NCBI GenBank assembly: GCA_002435715.1
Contig: DISD01000002.1
Span: 1-64,000, forward strand
Length of the DNA stretch: 64,000 nucleotides
Source: Rhodospirillaceae bacterium UBA6219
Lineage (GTDB): Bacteria > Pseudomonadota > Alphaproteobacteria > Rhodospirillales > Magnetospirillaceae
Reading direction: 5' to 3'
The notes under the pieces are model-generated. The model worked only from the letters and a program-made list of their open reading frames with translations. It did not search any database and had not been told where the DNA came from. Both the position numbers and the translations under genes were made by a program. Positions 43,525-51,290 of this stretch are shown here, piece after piece; within the stretch, counting starts at the first letter, position 1; every line of letters begins with the position of its first letter.

Positions 43525-46500
43525 TCAGTTCCGAGTACCGGGTCGGGTCAAATGTTCCAAGGTTTCCTTGGCCACGTCGACGACCGCTTTTTCCAAAGTC
43601 GCGATATCGCCTTCCCCGTCCTTGCCGGCTTTTTCCAGCCGTCCGGAAGCCGCCGCAAGGCGTGCGAACCCCAAATTCGAGGCCGCCCCCTTCAGGGAAT
43701 GGGCGGCAGCGGCGACGGCGTCATACTGCCCCAGATCCCGAGCCGCGGCGATTTCCCCCAACCGAACCGAAATACTGGCCCGGAAGGATCCCAGCAAGGT
43801 GTTGAAGGACTCATCCCCCAAAACGTCACGCAGGTCCAACTGGACCTCGTCATCGACCAACGGGGCCGACGGAGCCGGCGCGGTGGCGACCTCGGACAGG
43901 ACGACGGGGGCGGAAACACAGGCCGTGCGGTCGTCCCCCCGGCTGTCGATGATCTTGACCGTCCACCGTTCCAGCACCGCCGCCAAGCGATGGCGGTCGA
44001 TGGGCTTGGCCAGGTAATCGTCCATACCGGCGGCCAGACAGGCGTCACGGTCACCGCTCATGGCGTTGGCGGTCATGGCGACGATCACCACCTCGGCCTT
44101 GCCCCCCGGCAGACCACGAATGATACGGGTGGCGGTCAGTCCGTCCATACGGGGCATTTGCATGTCCATCAGGATCAGGTCGTAATCGCCACGCTCGACC
44201 AGGGTCACCGCCTCGGCCCCATCATCGGCGACATCGGCCCGGTGTCCCAACTTGGCCAGCAAGCCCACCGCCACTTGCTGGTTGATGGGATTGTCCTCGA
44301 CCACCAGGATGCGCAGCGCGAAAGACGCCACGTGGTCCGTGTGCTCGACCGGCGACTGATGGCCGGCATGGTCGGTCCGCCCGCGTCCCAAATGGGTCAT
44401 CAGGCTGTCCAGCAGATCGCTTTGCCGGACCGGTTTGGACAAGATGTCGTCCAGACGCAAGGCATGGTCGGTATGCCGCAAATCAGAAGGATTGGCCGAC
44501 GACGCCATCACCAGTTTCAACTGCGCGCAGGACGGATCGGCGCGCAACACCGCAGCCAGGTCCAGGCCGCTCATGCCCGGCATGTGATGGTCCAGCAGGA
44601 TCAACTGGTACGGCTCGCCCGCCTGCTGGGCATGGCGGACCGCCAGCAAACCGGCGGACGCGCTTTCCGCCAAGCCGACCCGAGCCCCCCAATTTTGCAA
44701 TTGGTGTTCGAACACTTCGCGATTGGTGGGATTGTCGTCGACCACCAGCACATGCGCCCCAGCCAAGGGATTGTCCAGTTCATGGCCGGGTAATTCTTCG
44801 TCGCTGCGGCGCAAGACGACTTCGAACCAGAAGATCGAGCCCTTGCCTTCAGTGCTGTCAAACCCGATCTCGCCGTTCATCAAGTCGATGATCCGTTTCG
44901 AGATGGCCAAGCCCAGCCCGGTCCCGCCATAACGCCGGGCGGTCGACGAATCAGCCTGGGTGAACATGGTGAAAAGCCGCGCCTTGGCGGCATCCGAGAT
45001 ACCGATACCGGTATCCACCACTTCGATGCGCAGGCGCATCATGTCGTCGAAATCGGGGATCACCCGTACCCCGATATGGACCGACCCCGCTTCGGTGAAC
45101 TTGATGGCGTTGCCGGCCAAGTTCAGCAGCACCTGGCGCAGACGGCCGGCATCGCCGAAATAAATCCCCCGCACGTCCGAGGGAACCGAGTAAGTCAGCT
45201 CGACATCGCGACCCTTGACCCGAGGCGCCAGGATGTCCACCACCCCTTCCACCAGCGGGCGGATCTCGAAGGGGCCGTATTCGAATTCCAGCTTGCCGGC
45301 TTCCATCTTGGAAAAGTCCAAGATGTCGTTGATGATGCTGAGCAACGCTTCGGCCGAAGTTCGAACCGTATTGGCGAAATGCTGTTGCTCGCGGTTCAAC
45401 TGCGTATCCAGCAACAGCCCGGTCATGCCGATGATGCCGTTCATCGGGGTGCGGATTTCGTGGCTCATGGTGGCCAGGAATTCCGACTTGGCCTGGTTGG
45501 CCGCTTCGGCCCGGCCCACCGCCTCCTTCAACATTTCCTCGACCCGCTTGCGGTCGGTGATTTCCTTATGAATGCCGGCGACGCGGATGGCACGGCCTTG
45601 GGCGTCACGGTCGATGACACGCCCGGACGCCATCACCCAACGCCAGCGACCATCCTTGTGGCGCATGCGGAACTCGGCTTCGTAAGCCGGCAAGTTTCCG
45701 CTGACATGGTTCTCGAAGCTTGCAAAGGTGGCGTCTTTGTCGTCGGGATGCACTAGGTCGCGCCAGGTTTGCCCCCGCGGTAACACTTCGTCGGCGCCAT
45801 AGCCCAGCATGGCGGTCCATTGGTCGCTGAAAAAGGCTTCGTCGGTCCGGGTGTTCAGCATCCACAGACCGATGGCACCGGCATCCAAGGCGATTTGCAG
45901 GCGGCGTTCGCTTTCCCGTAACGCCGATTCCATGCTTTTGCGAGCGGTGATGTCGGTACGGATGGCGATATATTGGCGCGGACGCTCCAAATCGTCCAAA
46001 ATCGGCACGATGGTGGCGTCCACCCAGTACAGCGAACCATCCTTCTTGCTGTTGCAGATTTCGCCGCGCCACACCTGACCGTTGCCGATGGTCCGCCACA
46101 TGTCGGTGAACATTTCACGCGGATGCAGGCCGGAATTGACGATCCGATGGTTCGAGCCCAGCAATTCCTCGGTGGCATAACCGCTGATGTCACAGAATTT
46201 CTGGTTGGCGTAAATGATGGTGCCGGTATGGTCGGTGATGCTGACGATGGCGTGCTGGTCCAGGGCGAATTTCTGCCGTTCCAGATCCCGTTGCGCCTCG
46301 GCCCGCTCGTGCGTCAATCGCGAGATGATGGCACTCAGCGCTTCGATGCCGGTGTCGTCTTCGGGCAATGGCGGCTGCCCCCCCACCGCCAGGATCTCGT
46401 TGACGCTGCTGCGCAAAGAAGCCATCGCACGGGCCTGAATCGCCGTGTCCTCACGCAGTTTGGCGTTGGTTTTGGTCAGTTCGCCGGAACTCAGTTCCAA

Positions 46501-46713
46501 AGACCGGTTGCGTAAGGTCAGGTCGCGTTCGTGCTGGTCGTAGGTTTCGCCCACCCGGCGGATCAAATCGGGCAAGCCGTCCAGCAGACGGGCGACGGAG
46601 GGCGGCAATTGGGTCCGGTCAAGCTCGCTCAGACTGTGCAAGAAGGCGGCTGCGGCGTCATCGTCATCCACCGCGAACGCTCGTCGAACCTGCCTTCCCA
46701 ACAGACGATGCAA
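43525..46713 (-). CDS. Soluble PAS hybrid kinase with two receivers and Hpt
   Basis: 1062 residues from a TTG at 46713, just after the FIST stop and with GGAG upstream. The N-terminal ~110 residues end in RNRSLELSSGELTKTNAKLR, resembling the front of NahK/VpsS-type kinases. Two PAS domains (about 145-270, 275-395) and HisKA (FLATMSHEIRTPMNGIIGM) follow. Then come HATPase, REC1 (VLVVDDNPTNRE), REC2 (ILVVEDNPINQQ, LMDMQMPRMDG) and a C-terminal Hpt with AAHSLKGAASNLG. No membrane helices are present. The Hpt can pass phosphate to the neighbouring HD-GYP regulator. Confidence 0.93.
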   Translation of the reverse strand: MHRLLGRQVRRAFAVDDDDAAAAFLHSLSELDRTQLPPSVARLLDGLPDLIRRVGETYDQHERDLTLRNRSLELSSGELTKTNAKLREDTAIQARAMASLRSSVNEILAVGGQPPLPEDDTGIEALSAIISRLTHERAEAQRDLERQKFALDQHAIVSITDHTGTIIYANQKFCDISGYATEELLGSNHRIVNSGLHPREMFTDMWRTIGNGQVWRGEICNSKKDGSLYWVDATIVPILDDLERPRQYIAIRTDITARKSMESALRESERRLQIALDAGAIGLWMLNTRTDEAFFSDQWTAMLGYGADEVLPRGQTWRDLVHPDDKDATFASFENHVSGNLPAYEAEFRMRHKDGRWRWVMASGRVIDRDAQGRAIRVAGIHKEITDRKRVEEMLKEAVGRAEAANQAKSEFLATMSHEIRTPMNGIIGMTGLLLDTQLNREQQHFANTVRTSAEALLSIINDILDFSKMEAGKLEFEYGPFEIRPLVEGVVDILAPRVKGRDVELTYSVPSDVRGIYFGDAGRLRQVLLNLAGNAIKFTEAGSVHIGVRVIPDFDDMMRLRIEVVDTGIGISDAAKARLFTMFTQADSSTARRYGGTGLGLAISKRIIDLMNGEIGFDSTEGKGSIFWFEVVLRRSDEELPGHELDNPLAGAHVLVVDDNPTNREVFEHQLQNWGARVGLAESASAGLLAVRHAQQAGEPYQLILLDHHMPGMSGLDLAAVLRADPSCAQLKLVMASSANPSDLRHTDHALRLDDILSKPVRQSDLLDSLMTHLGRGRTDHAGHQSPVEHTDHVASFALRILVVEDNPINQQVAVGLLAKLGHRADVADDGAEAVTLVERGDYDLILMDMQMPRMDGLTATRIIRGLPGGKAEVVIVAMTANAMSGDRDACLAAGMDDYLAKPIDRHRLAAVLERWTVKIIDSRGDDRTACVSAPVVLSEVATAPAPSAPLVDDEVQLDLRDVLGDESFNTLLGSFRASISVRLGEIAAARDLGQYDAVAAAAHSLKGAASNLGFARLAAASGRLEKAGKDGEGDIATLEKAVVDVAKETLEHLTRPGTRN

Positions 46714-46714
46714 T

Positions 46715-47857
46715 TCAGGTCTCCGACAGGAAAGTGACGGTCATGGTCTGATTGTGCAGCATGCATTGGGTGGTCGAGGAAAACGGAGCGATCTCGCCGT
46801 ACGAATAGAACCCGGTCAACGGCACCTGACGTCCCAACACTTGGGACACCGCTTCGACTTCTTCGTCGACGGCGTCCCCCATCACCAGCTTGCGACCGAC
46901 GCAGCTGACCAGGATGGCCAAAGAATCGGCACTGATCGGACCGGCTTCCTCCTTTGCCCGTCTGGCAGCGGTTTCGGCGCCATCGACCAGACCTTCGTTG
47001 TTGGCATGCATCAGACGCAAATGACCGTTCAGGTCGATGTCGCCGGCCAGGATCAGCGCCCCTTTTTGTTCGTCGATCCCCAAAATGGTTCGGATCAACC
47101 CCACCGATCGGCATTCGGCATCCAGCATCTCGAAGGGGAACAACAAACCCGAGGCCGGCAGGTCGCGGGCGTATTCGCCCAAATATTCCTTGTAAAGGTT
47201 AAGCGCCGCCTGGCCATCCAATTCGTAAAGAATGTTGCCGTCAGCCTTGGTGACCCGGCGCGGCGGCCCAAAGGGCTGCCAACCGCCAAAGCTGCCATGG
47301 CTGACTTTCAGGCTGTCGCCGTAAAGCCCGATGGCCACCACCTGGTCCGGGTCGATGCCGTCCGAGGTCAGGGTCAAGGTTTCGACGAAGGCCCCGCCAT
47401 CGCCCGCCAAACCACCGGAAATGGGCACCTGCGGACCGACGGCGCCGACCATGCCGTCGATCAGGGCACTGCCGTTGATGCCGACCCCCTTGCCGAAAAC
47501 CAGGGCGGCATGCAGATCGGGGGCGGTCAAGGCGTGCCCCAACTGGGCGCCGACCACCGCGGATTCGTCCATGTGGTCCAGACGGGCGGCGACACTGCGC
47601 AGCCTGACCTTGTCGAAGGACACCGAGGTGATGACGGCAGTGCCGTCACTCATGCCTTTGGGAGTGATCTCGCCCGCCGTCGAGCAACCGGCCAGGATGG
47701 CCTGTGGAAACGCCCGCCTCAGCGCGGCGAAGCAATCGGGATCGCGCAACAAGTTGACGCCGGCGAACAGCAGCACCAAATCGCTGGGCTGACCGACCAA
47801 GGGGGCCAAACCGGCATCATCGATGCGCGTCACATTGACTTGCCCCACTTTCATCAT
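46715..47857 (-). CDS. FIST-domain sensor protein (NosP-like candidate)
   Basis: 380 residues, soluble. The FIST N-domain (about 25-215) contains AILAGCSTAGEITPKGMSDG, the family's core block. The FIST C-domain (about 220-360) contains GPISADSLAILVSCVGRKLVMG and ends in GFYSYGEIAPF. FIST proteins bind small ligands; some (NosP) bind haem and sense NO while controlling an adjacent hybrid kinase. Here the kinase starts one nucleotide after the FIST stop. Haem binding itself is inferred from context, not seen. Confidence 0.9.
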   Translation of the reverse strand: MMKVGQVNVTRIDDAGLAPLVGQPSDLVLLFAGVNLLRDPDCFAALRRAFPQAILAGCSTAGEITPKGMSDGTAVITSVSFDKVRLRSVAARLDHMDESAVVGAQLGHALTAPDLHAALVFGKGVGINGSALIDGMVGAVGPQVPISGGLAGDGGAFVETLTLTSDGIDPDQVVAIGLYGDSLKVSHGSFGGWQPFGPPRRVTKADGNILYELDGQAALNLYKEYLGEYARDLPASGLLFPFEMLDAECRSVGLIRTILGIDEQKGALILAGDIDLNGHLRLMHANNEGLVDGAETAARRAKEEAGPISADSLAILVSCVGRKLVMGDAVDEEVEAVSQVLGRQVPLTGFYSYGEIAPFSSTTQCMLHNQTMTVTFLSET

Positions 47858-47883
47858 CGCACCTCGAATACGCCTTTAGCTTG

Positions 47884-47906
47884 GACTGAAACATAATACT
47901 TCAGTC
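47884..47906. promoter_or_regulatory. Operator-like inverted repeat before the FIST operon
   Basis: Perfect 7-bp arms GACTGAA / TTCAGTC are separated by nine AT-rich bases that contain the minus-strand -10-like TATTAT. The site lies about 30-50 bp upstream of the FIST start, where a dimeric regulator would control the four-gene operon. Confidence 0.55.
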
Positions 47907-47993
47907 GCTGTCGAGCCCCTATGCGATCACAAGTTACCCAAGTGATGACAACAGGATTCATGGGCGATGTGAACATCCTACAAATGGCACGCT

Positions 47994-48719
47994 TCAGTCC
48001 GTGGGATCGAAACGCATACACAAGGTCCGGCCGCCATCCAGCCCCCTCACCGCGGCGCTGACTTTGCGGATCAACCCTAATCCGCGTCCGCTTTTCGCCA
48101 CCACGTCCACCGGCTTGGCCAGTTCGGCATCCAGATCATATCCGTCGCCGTCATCCGAGACCCGAATTTCGACGCTTTCGCCCATTGGCCAAGCAGTCAG
48201 ACGCACCCGCCGTGCCGCCATGGTCGGATCGGCGACGCGCGCGGCGATCCGGTCATTGAACTCGGCCAGCCCGGCCAAAGAATGACGCAGGTCGCTGGCC
48301 AGCCCCAGATTGCCGTGGATAACGGCATTACCGCAGGCTTCAGCGACGGCCAGCTCGACCCGCATGACATCCAATTTGGGGAAACGGGCCAGCACCGCCT
48401 CGCAAAACTTATGTGCCGGATCGTTGTAAAGCAGACTTTCAGTCGAAGCCGACAGGCACAACCCGCCATTTTCGACGGCTTGGACCAAATCGGCGTTCAA
48501 CGGGCACATCTGGTCACTGGGGCGATATTCGATAAAACCGCTGAAACCGTTGCGCAAGCCCATGGCGACCATGGACATGGGGGCCATCATCACCCGGGTG
48601 GCGGGGAAATCCAGGAACTCGACATTCGGACAAGCCTCGACCCCCAGCTTGGCGGCACGATAGGCCAAACTGTCCGGAATCCTCCCGCCCTCGAACAGGA
48701 TCACTGTTCCCGCCGACAT
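47994..48719 (-). CDS. RsbW-like HATPase (anti-sigma/switch kinase)
   Basis: 241 residues. The C-terminal ~135 residues are a GHKL ATPase with N-box ELAVAEACGNAVIHGN, G1 SDDGDGYDLD and G2 SGRGLGLIRKVSA. The N-terminal ~95 residues form an extra domain of unknown role (TVILFEGGRIPDSLAYRAAK). In partner switching such a kinase phosphorylates a STAS protein. The ATG at 48719 is used; a GTG one codon earlier is possible. It is third in the PP2C-STAS-HATPase set. Confidence 0.85.
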   Translation of the reverse strand: MSAGTVILFEGGRIPDSLAYRAAKLGVEACPNVEFLDFPATRVMMAPMSMVAMGLRNGFSGFIEYRPSDQMCPLNADLVQAVENGGLCLSASTESLLYNDPAHKFCEAVLARFPKLDVMRVELAVAEACGNAVIHGNLGLASDLRHSLAGLAEFNDRIAARVADPTMAARRVRLTAWPMGESVEIRVSDDGDGYDLDAELAKPVDVVAKSGRGLGLIRKVSAAVRGLDGGRTLCMRFDPTD

Positions 48720-48725
48720 CACCCT

Positions 48726-49385
48726 CTAGCCTTCCAACATGAAATCCAAGGCCGACAATTTCAGCAATTGCTCGACCGCGCCATGGACATTGCGCAACAG
48801 CAGGGACTGTCCCCGGGCTTCCGCCTCTTCACGGGCAATCATGATCATGGAAAGGCCGGCGGAATCCATGAACTCCAATCCCGACAATTCCAAGACGACC
48901 CGTTTGCCGGTGGACTGCGCCAAGGTGGCGATGATTTCTTCGAAGGTCTCGTGCTCGGCGAACACCAAACGACCGCTCAGGCTGACACAGCTTTCGTCAT
49001 CGCCGGGTTTCGACGGATGCATGTGGTAACCGATGCCGCCGCGCGGCTTCGGCGTCGGCGCGGCGTTGGGCGACACATCCTTGCGCAGGTTCAGCACCGC
49101 GTCCAGATTGGCCAATTCGAAGACCCGGGCCACCGATCCCTTCGGGTTCAACAAGGTAAAGCTTCGATTGTTGCCGGTGGCCTGTTCGTGGGCCAACAAC
49201 AACAAACCGATCCCAAAGGAATCCACATGGTCCAACTGAGACAGGTCGACCACCACATCACGCCGAACCTTGTCGGTCACCGCGTCCAGGATGGGGGTGA
49301 AATTGTCCTTGTCGCGAAAGGACATGGTCCCATGCAAAGAAAAACGCACGGTTTCCGCGCTGTGGACCACACTGATTTCCATCAT
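48726..49385 (-). CDS. Tandem STAS-domain anti-anti-sigma-like protein
   Basis: 219 residues with two STAS domains: about 1-105 (VVDLSQLDHVDSFGIGLLLL) and about 125-215 (VLELSGLEFMDSAGLSMIMI). Both keep the phosphorylatable Ser in DS-G. They are joined by a Pro/Lys/His linker (SPNAAPTPKPRGGIGYHMHP). Most RsbV-like proteins have a single STAS domain, so two phosphorylation sites are notable. The start (49385 or the next ATG) follows AAGGA and overlaps no other gene. Confidence 0.87.
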   Translation of the reverse strand: MMEISVVHSAETVRFSLHGTMSFRDKDNFTPILDAVTDKVRRDVVVDLSQLDHVDSFGIGLLLLAHEQATGNNRSFTLLNPKGSVARVFELANLDAVLNLRKDVSPNAAPTPKPRGGIGYHMHPSKPGDDESCVSLSGRLVFAEHETFEEIIATLAQSTGKRVVLELSGLEFMDSAGLSMIMIAREEAEARGQSLLLRNVHGAVEQLLKLSALDFMLEG

Positions 49386-49395
49386 CTCGTCCTTG

Positions 49396-50688
49396 TCAGC
49401 CGCCAACAGGCCATTGCAAATGAATGACCGTCAGGTCGTCTTCGATGGGAGGATTCGCCCAAGTATAGAAATTATCCAAAAGCTGTTCCACCTCTAACCC
49501 CTGGGGGCCTCGGCATGCTTCGACCATGTCCAGCAATCCCTCGTTGCCCAGCATGGTGAGGTCTTTCCCGCTGGCCTCGATCAGGGCGTCGGAATAGATC
49601 AGCAATTCGGACCCGCGCGGAAACGCGGTGCGATGTGTGTGGTATTGGGGATTGGGCATCAAACCCAAGGGAATCCCGCGGGAATCCATGAATTCCGCCC
49701 GTCCGCCGCGGAACAGCAAGGGCGCCGGCGTCCCCGCCCCCGCCCAGGTGATTTCCTCGGTGTTGCAGTCGATGACGGCGGCAAACATGGTGGCGAACTG
49801 ACCACGTCCCAACAATTGGCGCAAAGACGCGCCCAAATTCCCCAGCAAGGCCGCCGGATCGGCCAAGTGTTGACGCTGTTCGTCGATCAAGGTGTGCAGA
49901 CGGAAAACGTTCAGCGCCGCGCCGATTCCGTGGCCGGAAAAGTCGAAGGCGGTCACCGACAGACGGCCGTCCCCCAAATCGTGGCAGCCCCACAAATCGC
50001 CGCCGATCCCCGAACAGGGTTCGAAATAAGAGTAAAGAACCAAACCCAATCGGTTCAGCACCGGGTTCAGACGGTCGGGGCGCGGCAAAAGATCGAATTG
50101 CATGGTCCGCGCCACGGCGATCTCTTCCGCCACCCGTTGCTGTTCCTTGGCCAATTGTTCGGACAATTGCTCGCGTTCGATCTGCGAATTCATCCGGGTG
50201 ATGGCGTAAAGGATGGCGCGTTCGACGGTACGGCCGGGATCGTCGCTTTTCACCAGGTAATCCTGGGCGCCGACTTCCAAGGCCCGCGACGCCAGCAACG
50301 GGTCGTCCAAGCCGGTCATCACCACCACCGGCATGCGCGGCGCCACCGACAACAGCTTGGTGACCGTGTCCAACCCGCTGGAATCGGGCAAGGACAAGTC
50401 CAACAGCACCACGTCCATGTCTTGATGCGACAAGCACTGCAACGCCTCGCCCAGGCTGGGCGCATGGGTGACCTGGAAATGGGTGGAAGTACTTTCCCGC
50501 AAAGCGATCATGACCAGCATGGCGTCGCCCGGTTGATCCTCGACCAACAAGACGCGCAGCTTCTTGACACCATGGTCGGTGCCGGAAACCATCGACTTGA
50601 CCGCAGAACCGGTTTCCGTGGCCTTGCCCCACAAGGGCCGCGGAGAAAGTTTCACCAGTCCTTTGATTGTCTCGCCCTTGTCGGGCAT
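49396..50688 (-). CDS. Response regulator with PP2C (SpoIIE/RsbU) phosphatase
   Basis: About 430 residues; the start is uncertain between the ATG at 50688 and a TTG at 50730. The receiver (about 45-165) has VLLVEDQPGD, Asp in VVLLDLSLPDSSG and Lys in YLVKSDDPGR. A short coiled coil precedes the SpoIIE-type PP2C domain with SGIGGDLWG, DFSGHGIGAAL and EDDLTVIHL metal motifs. It should dephosphorylate the adjacent tandem STAS protein in response to phosphorylation of its own receiver. Confidence 0.9.
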   Translation of the reverse strand: MPDKGETIKGLVKLSPRPLWGKATETGSAVKSMVSGTDHGVKKLRVLLVEDQPGDAMLVMIALRESTSTHFQVTHAPSLGEALQCLSHQDMDVVLLDLSLPDSSGLDTVTKLLSVAPRMPVVVMTGLDDPLLASRALEVGAQDYLVKSDDPGRTVERAILYAITRMNSQIEREQLSEQLAKEQQRVAEEIAVARTMQFDLLPRPDRLNPVLNRLGLVLYSYFEPCSGIGGDLWGCHDLGDGRLSVTAFDFSGHGIGAALNVFRLHTLIDEQRQHLADPAALLGNLGASLRQLLGRGQFATMFAAVIDCNTEEITWAGAGTPAPLLFRGGRAEFMDSRGIPLGLMPNPQYHTHRTAFPRGSELLIYSDALIEASGKDLTMLGNEGLLDMVEACRGPQGLEVEQLLDNFYTWANPPIEDDLTVIHLQWPVGG

Positions 50689-50850
50689 GCCCGCAAACCC
50701 CATGGCAACAACCACATTCCAAGAAGCCAATAAACATACTTTAGATTAGGAATGGAAACACACTTTAGGGGTAATTTGAATAAAAAGATAACAGACCCTC
50801 ACCACTTGCATAACGCAGGCGGAAATTCCGCTTCCGACGGCTCTGGATGG

Positions 50851-51285
50851 TCAACTGGGCAGGCGCACGATACTGAACCAGTAATCGCCCATGGCCTTGA
50901 CCGATTCGATGAACTGGTCGATGTCGACCGGTTTGGTAATGAAGGAATTGGCGCCCAATTGGTACGAGGCTTCGATATCCGCCTCGACATCCGAGGTGGT
51001 CAGCACCACCACGGGAATTTTCTGCATGTCCGGATCGGCGCGCATGACTTCCAGAACCTCACGTCCGCCCATACGGGGCATGTTGAGGTCCAGCAACACC
51101 AGATGCGGCGTCGGCGCCCCCTGATGCGGCCCCTTCTTGCGCAGGAATTCCAGCGCTTCCACCCCATCGCAAACATGATGCAGCTTGCAAACCAGCTTGG
51201 CTTGGGCCAAAGCGGCACGGGTCAGCCCCGCATCACCGGGATCGTCTTCGACCAACAAAATATCGAAGGTCTGATCATAGGGCAC
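50851..51285 (-). CDS. Rcp1-like single-domain response regulator
   Basis: 144 residues. It belongs to the receiver group first known from cyanobacterial phytochrome partners: ILLVEDDPGDAGLTRAAL, Asp in LVLLDLNMPRMGGREVL, VLTTSD and FITKPVD. It stands alone with no output domain. It is five nucleotides downstream of a matching kinase, with which it forms a clear pair. Confidence 0.92.
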   Translation of the reverse strand: MPYDQTFDILLVEDDPGDAGLTRAALAQAKLVCKLHHVCDGVEALEFLRKKGPHQGAPTPHLVLLDLNMPRMGGREVLEVMRADPDMQKIPVVVLTTSDVEADIEASYQLGANSFITKPVDIDQFIESVKAMGDYWFSIVRLPS

Positions 51286-51290
51286 TTCGT

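Noticed and set aside
50819..50831. GCGGAA-A-TTCCGC hairpin after the Rcp1-like gene as a terminator
   Set aside because: Short stem without an adjacent T run; evidence too weak.
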